From: Gilvimarinus agarilyticus
GTDB taxonomy: Bacteria > Pseudomonadota > Gammaproteobacteria > Pseudomonadales > Cellvibrionaceae
Assembly (NCBI RefSeq): GCF_000832015.1
Contig: NZ_JXCJ01000001.1
Location: 3,571,489-3,632,646, forward strand
DNA length: 61,158 nt
Direction of reading: 5' to 3'
Shown here: positions 27,901-36,621 of the stretch, one piece after another
Layout: each line of letters begins with the position of its first letter
Position numbering within the stretch: position 1 is the stretch's first letter
The notes under the pieces: model-generated
The model's input: only the letters and a program-made list of their open reading frames with translations
Database searches by the model: none
What the model was told of the DNA's origin: nothing
Translations under genes and position numbers: made by a program

Positions 27901-29629
27901 AGCGAGGTAAGTCGTCATCTTGATAATCGCCGGTCATGCTCAGTGGAGCCTCTACCGGGTCAGTGCTAAAGCCCACCAAATGAAAACTCATAGCCGGCGC
28001 CTGCGCCGCTGCCAATGTGGCGACCTGCTCGACGACTTGCAAGCCTTTCTCGGGTGACAGCGAGCCCAGTAACAGCACCTTTTTTATCGGCGGTGCGGCC
28101 ACAACTTTTTGCGGATGCTCTTGCGTGGTATAGCGCCCCTCGGGAAAAACTTTCTCCACCGCGTGCATCACGCTCTCAGAGGGCGCAATAATACGAGCGG
28201 CAGAGCGAACCAGCGGCGCCATTAACGCCTGCCACTGTGCATCATCGTCGGGCCAGCCCGGTCCTTCACAAACTGCGCCTGCGGCGGTTTGATGGTAGCG
28301 CGGAGAGATTAAATAATAATCGTGTAATGTAATATCGAGCGGTAGGGCCAGCGCCTGGATCAGCGAGATAATATCTGCACTCCAACCGTGTACATGGTGT
28401 AAATGAATACGGTCAAAGTGAAGCTGCGATAAAAGCTCAAGCCACTGGCCCTGGCGCTGCGCGTCAAAGCCGCCCAGCTTTAGGATGATCTCTTCCGTTT
28501 TATCGGCCGTCATCAAACACAGCTCAACACCGCCATCGCCACAGCCGCGCAACAGCATCACGCGCGCAGGCACTATCTGGCGCAATAGCGCGACATGCTG
28601 CTCCACGCCACCACCCCAAGCGTGACTGATAAAAAGTAGTTTCTCAGTGTCATCCCTGGCAAAATCGTCGAGTACCTGAGCTTCCTTGGGGCTCAGTACT
28701 ATGGCATTGTTTGGGGTCGTTTCTTCGCTCATTACACTCTCTGTCGATGACGGTAGCTCGGCGGCGCGAATAGCTTGCAGCGCCTTTGCGCTCGCCCCGC
28801 CCGCCGCAAAAATCACTTTATCAATACGCTCGCGCAGGGGCTTTACGGCGTCGGCGGCGACAAACTCACGCACCTGCGCAAAAAACTCGGGGTAGCGATC
28901 ATTGATTACGGTTTCGGCTACGTGGGTAAGCTGCGCTTTGTCACCAGCAAAACTGACACTACCCTGATGGTAGACAAAACAGTCTGCCGCCAATAGATGA
29001 TCCCAGCCCGCGTAGCTCGCCTTAATACAAAAATCGTTTTCTTCGCCGTAACCTCGCCCAAACGCCTGTTCATCAAACAGGCCTATTTGCTTCAGGCAGG
29101 CGCGACGAATATACATGCAAAACCCAACCCCGGTGGGGATACTCACCGTTAGGTCTTGATTCGCCTCTTGGCAGTATTGCTGCATTTGGGCAACATCAAT
29201 ACCGGGCAGCAGAGGATTATCGTGACAAAACAATGGGTACGAGCATATTGTCGCATTGTTAGAAAACGGGGTTATGGTAGCGGCGCGGGTGTTGCGCGCG
29301 GCCGATCGCATAATGGCTTCAACCCAGCCCGGCGCCACCAGAGTATCGCTGTTTAGCAATATAACGTCGTGGCTCTGCGATAGCGCCATAGCACGGTTTA
29401 CACTGGCAACAAACCCAACATTTACCGCGTTATGCAGAACCTGTACACGATCTTCACGAGCCCACTGCTCAAAGTAATCGGCTAACGATTGCTCCGGCGA
29501 TGCGTCATTGACGATAATAACGCGGGCATAATCGGGCAGCGAGCTCAGTGCGGCGGCCACACAGGCCTTGGTTTGCGCAACACCGCGATAGACCGGGATT
29601 ATAATATCCAGCTGACAGGCAGTGCTCAT
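24920..29629 (-). CDS. Giant multidomain glycosyltransferase (GT2-GT4-coiled coil-GT2-GT4)
   Basis: A 1569-residue protein. Domain 1 (about 5-250) is a GT2 with IIIPVYRG, VNDASPEQS and LLNSDT. Domain 2 (about 328-680) resembles GT4/GT-B, with LLLGSLSPEKG and PETFCFTLSHAMAYG. A coiled coil spans about 743-850 and ends in SWRITRPLRVLKRAL, a motif common in O-antigen transferases. Domain 3 (about 946-1190) is a second GT2 with IVIPVYGQHETT, ADDCSPE and LLNNDT. Domain 4 (about 1210-1569) is a GT4 with LFVGGFRHPPNIDAV and PLRYGAGVKGKVNEAM. It probably adds several sugars of the ABC-exported glycan; specificities are unknown. GGGGG lies seven bases before the ATG. Confidence 0.9.
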   Translation of the reverse strand: MSTACQLDIIIPVYRGVAQTKACVAAALSSLPDYARVIIVNDASPEQSLADYFEQWAREDRVQVLHNAVNVGFVASVNRAMALSQSHDVILLNSDTLVAPGWVEAIMRSAARNTRAATITPFSNNATICSYPLFCHDNPLLPGIDVAQMQQYCQEANQDLTVSIPTGVGFCMYIRRACLKQIGLFDEQAFGRGYGEENDFCIKASYAGWDHLLAADCFVYHQGSVSFAGDKAQLTHVAETVINDRYPEFFAQVREFVAADAVKPLRERIDKVIFAAGGASAKALQAIRAAELPSSTESVMSEETTPNNAIVLSPKEAQVLDDFARDDTEKLLFISHAWGGGVEQHVALLRQIVPARVMLLRGCGDGGVELCLMTADKTEEIILKLGGFDAQRQGQWLELLSQLHFDRIHLHHVHGWSADIISLIQALALPLDITLHDYYLISPRYHQTAAGAVCEGPGWPDDDAQWQALMAPLVRSAARIIAPSESVMHAVEKVFPEGRYTTQEHPQKVVAAPPIKKVLLLGSLSPEKGLQVVEQVATLAAAQAPAMSFHLVGFSTDPVEAPLSMTGDYQDDDLPRLIAEQKPDVIWLPAQVPETFCFTLSHAMAYGAAIVASDIGALAERLAGVKKATLVPFDASASQWLDVLKRASDGASAEPRLVSDNLDQYAHWYMSEVSKQNGEQAVDTLALLDSVRAFPEAPLPVDRPIKSLLHFASRTHHRGVLREVERRLSSLPDDEAEVAPMREFRHLHSASQQLQADVAELTHCLREANEEFLAYERSTQVELNAAEQSVALSESNLEQAKDNIAQLQEQARDAQLHIDNCETSMTQLSAQVDELIAERDALLASFSWRITRPLRVLKRALVKAPRVAAKLSRHLVRPASYARLFSMVRRGQWQELFGRVSYEANTVAAQAQAATQVPRIKVNPELLSDQPIELAPLTLHSSAKPLLSIVIPVYGQHETTYACLKSIADNPPSAPFEVVIADDCSPEPATEALAMVDGLRIWSAEVNQGFVGNMNAGAEFASGEYLVLLNNDTVVSPGAFDALLATFSQQENVGLVGAKLLNRDGTLQEAGGIIWRDGSGWNYGRDQDADDPRFNYVRDVDYCSGAALAIKRELFLSLDGFDTYYSPAYYEDTDLAFRVRAKGLRVLYQPAAAIYHLEGISHGRDESSGVKAYQVTNGKKFFERWQSVLHHHADNGIDPDNQAHRNTRGNVLVVEACMITPDQDSGSIRMLNLLKLVKAEGYHVTFVADNLEYRKKPVDEMQAAGIEVLHNQWAGSVRKVLRKRGPDLTAILISRHYIASQYITLARACAAQARLIFDTVDLHFVREEREFEVSGDTALKTQAAITKRKELDLINKCDVTLVVSEFEKTLLAEIAPEATVDIVSNIHSHSPERPGYEQREGILFVGGFRHPPNIDAVQWYAKEVLPFVAELLPGVTTSVIGSHMPDDIKALGSEHLIMHGFVEDIEPHLQGARISIAPLRYGAGVKGKVNEAMNYGIPVVATNCAVEGMHTVPGDDVMVAEDPREFAEAIAKVYQDAKLWQRLSQGGIDNLDAHFSPQAAAPAVRRILN

Positions 29630-29651
29630 TTAGCACCCCCTACCGTGTAAA

Positions 29652-30452
29652 TTACACCACATCAGCGAAGCTACTCTTAGTTTTGCGAAAGAACCAAAAG
29701 CCGAACGCGAAGGTCGCCAAAGCCACGACCGACGCACAAGTAAAAACCGCTAACGTAGGCAGCGTGTGATACACCACGATGCCGCGAATGGCCTCGACAT
29801 AATAAGTCAGCGGATTAACGCTTAAAATAACCTGGTACTGCTCGGGCACATAACTTGTGGGAAAGAATATCGGACAAGTAAACAGAAATACGGTCGAGAT
29901 AAACCCAATAATGTGCGTCAGATCTTTAAAGAATACCCCTAACACACTTACAAACCACGCGACCCCGGTGCATAACAACAAAAACTGCAGTAACAGTAGA
30001 GGCAAAAATATAATGTGCCAGCTGACATAGCCGCCCATAGCCCACGACACCAGTAACAGCACCACAAACGACACCAAAAAGTGAAATAGCGCCGAGAAAG
30101 ACACCACGCCACCAAATATCGTCAACGGAAACACCACTTTTTTAACGTAGTTAGCGTTGTCGCGAATAACAGAGGCAGAGCGCCCTAAAACATCAGAGAA
30201 CATTAAGTGTGCAATTAAGCCGCAAAACAACAGCACCACAAAACTGACGGGCTCATCGCCTTGTGCCGGCCAGCGTGCCTGAAAGATCACGCCAAACACA
30301 AAGCCGTACACAACCATTAGCAGAAACGGGTTAATCGCCGCCCAAAAAAAACCCAGCAGTGAGCCTTTGTAGCGCGCGGCAATATCTCGCCCAACCATCA
30401 TAGAAAACAAACTGGAGTAACGGCGTAATGCCGATAAAAGCCCGGTATTCAT
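29652..30452 (-). CDS. wzm: Polysaccharide ABC transporter permease (Wzm type)
   Basis: A 266-residue ABC-2 permease with about six membrane segments. MVGRDIAARYKGSLLGFFWA followed by INPFLLMVVYGFVFG is characteristic of Wzm/KpsM-like proteins. It moves an undecaprenyl-linked O-polysaccharide or capsule chain across the inner membrane. The ATG overlaps the wzt stop by four bases, so transporter subunits are made together. The giant glycosyltransferase follows 22 bases later. Confidence 0.94.
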   Translation of the reverse strand: MNTGLLSALRRYSSLFSMMVGRDIAARYKGSLLGFFWAAINPFLLMVVYGFVFGVIFQARWPAQGDEPVSFVVLLFCGLIAHLMFSDVLGRSASVIRDNANYVKKVVFPLTIFGGVVSFSALFHFLVSFVVLLLVSWAMGGYVSWHIIFLPLLLLQFLLLCTGVAWFVSVLGVFFKDLTHIIGFISTVFLFTCPIFFPTSYVPEQYQVILSVNPLTYYVEAIRGIVVYHTLPTLAVFTCASVVALATFAFGFWFFRKTKSSFADVV

Positions 30453-31780
30453 ACTGTTTTATCCACCGCCTCTAATGTAAAATCCACGACCGGCGTACCA
30501 AATAGGCCGTGAATAATATGGCTTGATTGACAGCTAAACACCAAAGCATCGTGAATCCAGCAATGCTGTACATGATCGGTCTGTGTGCCCGAAGCAATAC
30601 CCAAGGACACCACGTACTCACCCTGCGCTAGATAGGGCATTAAAAACTTCAAACGGGCGACATACCGCCCATTGGCAGAAACCCGGTAACCCTCGGGCTT
30701 AAACAACAAACTGTTGTCGCCAAACAATACCTGACCACGTTTATCTTTAAGCAAAAAACCCACAATAAAATTGTTCAGCTCGGACTGAGTGTCCATCACC
30801 ACTTCGAGCTCGACCATACTGCCGCCAAACACAACCGACATTTTACGGCCCTGTTCGTCACGTAAGCAGCAATCAACCACTTGGATCAAGCCCGTTCCAA
30901 AAGCGCTTACGTTGGTATCAAAAGGCTGAATCTCGATATCATTGCGGTATTGGGAGTGTTGCAATAATTTATCGCGCGGATCATACCAAGCCTCGGCGGC
31001 TCTTTCGTAATCAATCACCTCGGCAGAGCCGGCGTAAATATCGCCCTGAATTTCGCTATACAAGAACTCCAGGTAAGCTTCGGTCACCTGTTTGGCATCG
31101 CCTTCGAGCATGACCTTCCCCCGGTGCAGCCACAAGGCTTTATCACACAGTTGGGATACGGCACCGGAATCGTGACTGACAAAGATAATCGAGCCGGTTT
31201 TTCTAAACTCGTCCAAAAAGCGCATGCACTTTTGCGAAAACAGCGCATCACCCACCGCCAACGCCTCATCAATTACCAAAACGTCAGCATCGACGTGGGC
31301 GATAATGGAAAACGCCAAACGCACAAACATGCCGCTCGAATACACTCGAACCGGGCGATCAATAAATTCACCAATCTCAGCAAACTCAATAATCTCCTCT
31401 ATACGGGCATCCACTTCACGGCGTTTTAAGCCATAAATGGCGGCATTGAGGTAGATATTCTCACGCCCGGTAAAATCTTCATTAAACCCGGCACCTAACT
31501 CCAAAAGCGCAGCAACCCGCCCCTGAATCGAGATACTCCCGGACGAAGGCTTTAAAGTACCGCAAATAAGTTGCAGCAAAGTGGACTTACCCGCACCATT
31601 GCGGCCAACAATACCCAGAGTTTGACCTGCCTCAAGACTCACCGACACATTATCAAGCGCGCGAAACTCTTCTGACTTTTGTTTATATCCGGGTATTAAC
31701 AACGAAAAGAGCCGCTTAAGCGGCTCGTCGTTAACAGCAAAATTTTTGCTGACAGAACTTACAACTAGTGTTTCAACCAA
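30449..31780 (-). CDS. wzt: Polysaccharide ABC transporter ATPase with C-terminal glycan-binding domain (Wzt type)
   Basis: A 443-residue protein: ATPase domain with Walker A GRNGAGKST (59-67), RVYSSGMFVRLAFS signature, and Walker B DVLVIDEALAVGD. After about residue 250 comes a beta-sandwich region as in Wzt proteins that recognise the modified chain end before export. The translation start is TTG at 31780, because no ATG or GTG lies between it and the in-frame stop upstream; GAGAT is eight bases before. The presence of the extra domain suggests chain-end recognition of the exported glycan. Confidence 0.94.
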   Translation of the reverse strand: MVETLVVSSVSKNFAVNDEPLKRLFSLLIPGYKQKSEEFRALDNVSVSLEAGQTLGIVGRNGAGKSTLLQLICGTLKPSSGSISIQGRVAALLELGAGFNEDFTGRENIYLNAAIYGLKRREVDARIEEIIEFAEIGEFIDRPVRVYSSGMFVRLAFSIIAHVDADVLVIDEALAVGDALFSQKCMRFLDEFRKTGSIIFVSHDSGAVSQLCDKALWLHRGKVMLEGDAKQVTEAYLEFLYSEIQGDIYAGSAEVIDYERAAEAWYDPRDKLLQHSQYRNDIEIQPFDTNVSAFGTGLIQVVDCCLRDEQGRKMSVVFGGSMVELEVVMDTQSELNNFIVGFLLKDKRGQVLFGDNSLLFKPEGYRVSANGRYVARLKFLMPYLAQGEYVVSLGIASGTQTDHVQHCWIHDALVFSCQSSHIIHGLFGTPVVDFTLEAVDKTV

Positions 31781-31807
31781 CTTGATTATCTCGTGTTTAT
31801 CGCACCA

Positions 31808-32209
31808 TCATTTTTTGTGGTAGAGCCACCACTGGCCGTCGACTTTCAGCCAACTTTCGGTCAGAGGCATGCTCGCGGTAAGGTTTGAGGGCTTAATAAG
31901 ATAATGAATTCTTACCGTTACGTCGCAGGTCTCTACTTCGCAAGATACTTTTTCTACCGCGCCTTTCGTCCACATACCAGAGCCTGCATAACGCTTAGTG
32001 TATTTACGCGCACTTTCGCGCGTTTTAAACCCAGGCGACGTAAATTCATAGGCCGCGGCATAGTCTTGCTCTAACAGAGCGTCGACCCAGCCCTGAGCTC
32101 GTTGCGTGACAGCTTCTTCATCCGATTTCGGCTCAAACATGGCGCAGCCAGATAACCCGGTAAGCAATGTAGCCAACAAAACCGACAGACTGATAGACCT
32201 GCGTAGCAT
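31808..32209 (-). CDS. Small NTF2-like lipoprotein, unknown function
   Basis: A lipoprotein of about 133 residues. The signal peptide ends in LLTGLSGCAMF, giving a clear lipobox, and the mature part starts with helices (VTQRAQGWVDALLEQDYAAAYEF) followed by strands, like SnoaL/NTF2-fold proteins. AGGGGA lies six bases before ATG 32209, favouring it over the GTG at 32224. It sits between gspD and wzt, separated from gspD by a terminator, and ends 27 bases before wzt. A role in secretion or glycan export is only inferred from position. Confidence 0.75.
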   Translation of the reverse strand: MLRRSISLSVLLATLLTGLSGCAMFEPKSDEEAVTQRAQGWVDALLEQDYAAAYEFTSPGFKTRESARKYTKRYAGSGMWTKGAVEKVSCEVETCDVTVRIHYLIKPSNLTASMPLTESWLKVDGQWWLYHKK

Positions 32210-32231
32210 TCTAAATCCCCTCACATTACTT

Positions 32232-32250
32232 AAAAACTGCCATTTGGCAG
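32232..32250 (-). terminator. Rho-independent terminator after gspD
   Basis: On the minus strand CTGCC-AAAT-GGCAG is followed directly by TTTTT, about 33 bases after the gspD stop and just before the lipoprotein gene. The stem is short but has the usual layout. It suggests that the secretion operon ends or is attenuated here, and that the lipoprotein and wzt have their own promoter or receive only read-through. Confidence 0.6.
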
Positions 32251-32282
32251 AACCTTACTCAACGCCCAGTATAGGGCAGACA

Positions 32283-34442
32283 TTAATCGTTAGCTTTTAC
32301 GCCTGAGCCATACATACCATTAAAGATATCCAGCCCTTTCATACGCTTGCGCATCTCGCTGGTCACGTCGCGCAGCTGCTGATCACTTTGAATCACATGT
32401 GGCGTTATGATAACCAAAAGCTCAGTTCTATTTTCGACAATCGATGTGGTGCCAAATAAGCTCCCGATAATAGGCAAATCCTGAAAGAACGGCACCCCTG
32501 ATTTCCCGGTAGTTTTGTTGTCTTTAATCAAACCACCCAGCACCACAGATTCACCCGACCGTACCGCGACTTCACTGTTAATATTGCGCTCATAAAAACT
32601 GGTCTGTCCTGTGGCGTCATCTACTGGACCAATATCAGTCACCGACTGCATCAACGACATAGACACCAAGCCACCTGAATTGACCGAGGGCACCACTTCA
32701 AGTTTTACACCGGTATCGCGATAATTAATCGAGTTAGAGACTGTACCACCATCGGTAACAGTAGAAGATGACCGCACAGGCTGCTGGTTACCCACATGGA
32801 TTGCCGCTGAGTGATTATCCAACACCATAATAGACGGCGTGGAGATTACATTGACTAGCTGTTTATCCGCCAGGCTATTAATCACCGCCCGCAAGTCTCC
32901 CAACGGGTTATTGAAGGTGTATGAAAAGCCTGATTGCCGGCCGATACCACCATCACCGAGATCGAGCTGACCACTGCCGGTCCAGCCATCACCCAAGCTA
33001 TTGTCAAAGTACCATTCGAGCCCATAGCGCAGCTCGTCGCGTAGCGTCACCTCGAGAATACTGGCTTCAATCAACACCTGTAACGGAACGATATCCAGAC
33101 GTTTTAGCGCAGGTTCAATTTTTCGGTAATCAGAAGCTTTTGCGTAAATTAACAATGAATTGTTGATATCGTCAGCGATAATCTTAGCCGAATCGCCAAA
33201 CGAGAAGCTTGTACTGGAGCTATTTGAATTACGCCGCGAATTTTGGTTGTTTGAGTTACTACCGTCACTACCAATTCCGCCCGTGTTAGAGGTCGAGGTT
33301 GCCGTTAACCCTGGTGCTACACCATCATTAATGCTACCGGCACCGCCTGCGCTGCCCCCACCAAAGACGCTGCTCAGCAGCTGCGCCAAATGCACAGCAT
33401 CACCGTTTTCTACCTCATACACGTACAATTGTGGCTCGGTAGAGGCATCCGGAGCTTTATCAAGGCGCGAAACCCATGTTTTGATTTTTTCTAAATAACT
33501 GTTTTTAGGCGTTACCACCAAGATACTGCCTAAGCTATCGAGCGGGACAATACGCACTAAGCCTTCAAGCTCACTTGCTTCTCCCCCCGGGCCTGACGAC
33601 AACACCGTTGTCAGCGCATTGGCCACCTCTTCGGCTGTTGAGTACTCGATGGGGAAAATCCCCACAGCCATCCCGGCCAAAAAGTCGACATCAAAGGTGC
33701 GAACAATTTCTAGCCAACCATCTACCTGGGTTCTAGTACCACCTAAAATAAGTAGGTTACGCAGAGTGTCTACGCGAACAAACGCGCTTTCCGGGGCGAC
33801 TGGCTGGAGTATTTCAACCATTTGCGAGGCGCCGATATACTCTAGCGGCACAATAACATTACTAAAGCCCGCCCCCGTGGACTTAGGGTTGGAGTAACGA
33901 GGCGCCAACTGCTGTAAATTGGGGTTGGAGCTAACAATGTAGCGATCGCTGTTGGTTTTAATGATTGATGCACCATTGATCTCGAGCATCGACTCAAGAA
34001 TAACCATCAGTTGCTCTACCGGAATTGCCGAGCGAGTACGCAGCGATACCTGCCCGGCCAGCTTGCCTTCGACAATGTAATCGAGCCCCAAGATATCACC
34101 CATAATGCCGTTTACAACATCAATCAAAGGGGTATTTTGAAAATTGAGGGTGACGTCCTCGCCCTGCAACGCCACTGGGTTGCGGGCCGCGGGCATATTA
34201 ACTACGCCGCCACTCGCTGGAAATAACTGCGCCTGCTGTTGCTCGGGCTCTTTTGGCTCCTCTTTTTCTGCACTCCAGTCGTCGCGCTCATCCGTTACCT
34301 CACCGACTTGCAGCGGCGGCTCTTCTGCGGGTTCAGCACTAGGGGTATTATTTTGCTGAAAAAAATCTGTTGTCGCACAGCCAGCAAGCAAAAAAGTGAT
34401 CAGCGCTACATAGAATGGCTTGGTAATTTGTCGTGTCGTCAT
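32283..34442 (-). CDS. gspD: Type II secretion outer-membrane secretin GspD (lipoprotein)
   Basis: A secretin of 719 residues. The signal peptide ends in a lipobox (LLAGCATT), unlike the plain signal sequences of many GspD proteins but as in Xanthomonas XpsD. N-terminal N0 (from LNFQNTPLIDVVNGI), N1, N2 and N3 domains are followed by the secretin core with PSIMVLDNHSAAIHVG and SVVLGGLI. N3 carries a Gly/Ser/Asn-rich insertion at about 365-415. ATG at 34442 is chosen over TTG upstream. It is the last gene of the gsp operon. Confidence 0.95.
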   Translation of the reverse strand: MTTRQITKPFYVALITFLLAGCATTDFFQQNNTPSAEPAEEPPLQVGEVTDERDDWSAEKEEPKEPEQQQAQLFPASGGVVNMPAARNPVALQGEDVTLNFQNTPLIDVVNGIMGDILGLDYIVEGKLAGQVSLRTRSAIPVEQLMVILESMLEINGASIIKTNSDRYIVSSNPNLQQLAPRYSNPKSTGAGFSNVIVPLEYIGASQMVEILQPVAPESAFVRVDTLRNLLILGGTRTQVDGWLEIVRTFDVDFLAGMAVGIFPIEYSTAEEVANALTTVLSSGPGGEASELEGLVRIVPLDSLGSILVVTPKNSYLEKIKTWVSRLDKAPDASTEPQLYVYEVENGDAVHLAQLLSSVFGGGSAGGAGSINDGVAPGLTATSTSNTGGIGSDGSNSNNQNSRRNSNSSSTSFSFGDSAKIIADDINNSLLIYAKASDYRKIEPALKRLDIVPLQVLIEASILEVTLRDELRYGLEWYFDNSLGDGWTGSGQLDLGDGGIGRQSGFSYTFNNPLGDLRAVINSLADKQLVNVISTPSIMVLDNHSAAIHVGNQQPVRSSSTVTDGGTVSNSINYRDTGVKLEVVPSVNSGGLVSMSLMQSVTDIGPVDDATGQTSFYERNINSEVAVRSGESVVLGGLIKDNKTTGKSGVPFFQDLPIIGSLFGTTSIVENRTELLVIITPHVIQSDQQLRDVTSEMRKRMKGLDIFNGMYGSGVKAND

Positions 34443-34462
34443 GGAATTCTCTTTGCGAAAAA

Positions 34463-35050
34463 TCAATTTCGTTCCCCTTCAAAAGGGTGCTCGCCCTGCC
34501 ATTGAGTCGGCAAAGACGGCCCGTGATCAAGTTCAAGTTGGGTGCTCACAAGCTCGCCTTCCAGGGTATCGGTCCGGCCAAAAATCGCTCCTTTCCCCAT
34601 CACTGTCAAAAGTGTCCAGCCAGCCAGTTCTTCATCTACCCGCAAGTGATGGCTTTCATTTTTGTAGCGTATTGTAACGCTAGAGCCTGAACCGGCAGCG
34701 AATACCCCGATAAGCTGCATCTCATCGATACTGGCATTTTCTTTAGGCTCAGCCGTCGCCACCGCTTCGGTTTCTTCTGGCGGAGTGTAGGGTGTACGCC
34801 CCTGCCAAAATACTGGGCGCTCTAAAAGCGCACTGTAGTCGGCACCATCCTCTCCTGCGTTGTAGCTGGAAACTGTCAACACACCAGCGGCCGGAACAAT
34901 AGGCTCAGGCAAACTCTTTGCGCCATAGGTAATAACGGCAACAATTACCAACAAACCAAACAAGCAGGCAAGCACGAGCACAACCATTAATAAACGGTTT
35001 AGAAAAGGTGTTTCTGTAGCGATTAAGTTAATAGGACTGATCTTGAGCAC
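34463..35050 (-). CDS. gspC: GspC/XpsN-type inner-membrane coupling protein
   Basis: A 195-residue protein with a short cytoplasmic end, one membrane segment (about 20-42) and a periplasmic part. The segment MQLIGVFAAGSGSSVTIRY followed by EELAGWTLLTV resembles the homology region of GspC that contacts the secretin. No C-terminal PDZ or coiled coil is evident, so it is shorter than classical GspC. It starts at GTG after a GGGGGG stretch, overlapping gspM by 23 bases, and lies before gspD rather than first in the operon. Naming it GspC or XpsN is partly by position. Confidence 0.8.
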   Translation of the reverse strand: MLKISPINLIATETPFLNRLLMVVLVLACLFGLLVIVAVITYGAKSLPEPIVPAAGVLTVSSYNAGEDGADYSALLERPVFWQGRTPYTPPEETEAVATAEPKENASIDEMQLIGVFAAGSGSSVTIRYKNESHHLRVDEELAGWTLLTVMGKGAIFGRTDTLEGELVSTQLELDHGPSLPTQWQGEHPFEGERN

Positions 35051-35612
35051 CTTGCCCCCCCGCTTGCAAGCTTCTCAGCTGCGCTCGCACCTCAACTAAC
35101 TGAGGCTCGTTGGTATTTCGGCGGCGCTTTGGCTGCACAGTAATTTTGCTCACAAAAATTTTAGGCCGCGCCTGCTCCAACTCTGCCAAGGCCTGGGCTA
35201 GTGCATCTAACGAGCCGTCGGCATTCAGTGCAATGTTAATTTGCACAAAACCATCTCGTTGTTTAGAGCGGGATATCTGACTCGCACTAACATCAAGGCC
35301 AGCCACCGAGAATATATTGCGAGCTTGTTGCTGTAACTTTGTCGCCACCGAGTTGGTATTTTCAGTAGCACCATACACCAACGAATCTAACGACTCACGG
35401 CCCTCACGCTCTAATGCCCGTAACTGCGACTCGGACTGGACAAGCCCAGCCAGCCTTGCATATCTCGGCTCAATATCATCGATTTGAGCGTCGTATTGCT
35501 GCCATTTAAGCAGCAATAGAATCATGACATACAGCACCACGATAACGAGCACACCGAGAGTAACCCCGACAACTAGATATTCAGGCTTACGCCACGTTGC
35601 TCTATTCAGCAT
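35028..35612 (-). CDS. gspM: Type II secretion protein GspM
   Basis: About 194 residues: one membrane segment (about 12-36), a coiled region and a ferredoxin-like periplasmic domain resembling GspM and PilO. It partners GspL in the inner-membrane platform. GAAGGAA lies six bases before ATG 35612, and the gene overlaps the end of gspL by 11 bases. The tail is rich in Gly and Gln. An upstream in-frame extension of 17 residues is not supported. Confidence 0.83.
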   Translation of the reverse strand: MLNRATWRKPEYLVVGVTLGVLVIVVLYVMILLLLKWQQYDAQIDDIEPRYARLAGLVQSESQLRALEREGRESLDSLVYGATENTNSVATKLQQQARNIFSVAGLDVSASQISRSKQRDGFVQINIALNADGSLDALAQALAELEQARPKIFVSKITVQPKRRRNTNEPQLVEVRAQLRSLQAGGQGAQDQSY

Positions 35613-36618
35613 CTGGGGTTCCTTCCGCAACCGTGAACGCAAAGCTGTAGCGCTCTTTCTCATCGCTTTTACCTACTTTGCGGATACCGCTTACAGCACG
35701 TACGTTTTGTATACTCGGGTATTGGGATATCTCCTGCATCAGTGCCGCGCCATTGTCAGCCACGCCGTCAATCGTCACCGAACCACCCTCCTGCTCAAAG
35801 CTGGTTAGCCAGGCATCATCGGGCAATTTGTCACTCAACAAGTTCAACACAAACATCGGCTTTGAGACGCTCATCTCTGTGCTATTGAGCTCATCAATAT
35901 ACTGGTTGGCGGTTGCCAGCCCTGTGCGCAGCTGTACGATGTCTTTGGCCTGCTGCTGAATATTGTTATACGCCGCCTGAGTGGCAGCCAAATCGTAATA
36001 CTTATACGCCACAGGCACCGCGAGTGCCATGACTAATAATAACAGCGCACAGGACACCAACACGGCCGCTTTTTGTAACCGCCGGCGATAGCGAGTGTTG
36101 CGTTCATACTCACCAAAACCGGACAGTACAATATGCTGCCCTCCCACCATAGCCCAAATCTCAATAGCCTTTGCCGCAGCGGAGGGGCGTGACTGATGCA
36201 CGTAACTCATAACACTCGACTTACTGGCAATGGCAACGCCCACCACAAGTTTTGCCGCATCACTGTCTAGCACGCGCCAGCCATAAGCGGTATCGTCGGA
36301 GCCAAAGGGGCTAGCGGCAACAACCTCATTGGCAACAACCTGCGAGGGGGCCACACCCGCCATTCTGGGCACATTTAAGCTTTTGCTTAGTACCGTGTCT
36401 TCGGGCAGTAATATTGCGTTGGCGGCAATATCATCACCACCAACACCCAATAGCTCCACGGAGCCATCAGGTGCCTGTAACGCTACTGGCTCATCTATAA
36501 GCTTGCGTACCGGCGCGCCCTGAGCCCAGAATACTTCTCGCCAGGCCCCGCGAAAGGACTGCCATAAACCACGAAGATCATAGCCAAACAGCACCCACTG
36601 ACTCGTTTGTACACTCAT
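35602..36618 (-). CDS. gspL: Type II secretion protein GspL (PilN-like periplasmic domain)
   Basis: A 338-residue protein: a divergent cytoplasmic actin-like domain (about 1-170), one membrane segment (about 185-205) and a periplasmic PilN-like ferredoxin domain (LLSDKLPDDAWLTSFEQ through VRAVSGIRK). It anchors GspE to the membrane platform. The start is four bases after gspK. The N-terminal region is much less conserved than in enteric GspL, as in Xps-type systems. Confidence 0.87.
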   Translation of the reverse strand: MSVQTSQWVLFGYDLRGLWQSFRGAWREVFWAQGAPVRKLIDEPVALQAPDGSVELLGVGGDDIAANAILLPEDTVLSKSLNVPRMAGVAPSQVVANEVVAASPFGSDDTAYGWRVLDSDAAKLVVGVAIASKSSVMSYVHQSRPSAAAKAIEIWAMVGGQHIVLSGFGEYERNTRYRRRLQKAAVLVSCALLLLVMALAVPVAYKYYDLAATQAAYNNIQQQAKDIVQLRTGLATANQYIDELNSTEMSVSKPMFVLNLLSDKLPDDAWLTSFEQEGGSVTIDGVADNGAALMQEISQYPSIQNVRAVSGIRKVGKSDEKERYSFAFTVAEGTPDAE

Positions 36619-36621
36619 AGA

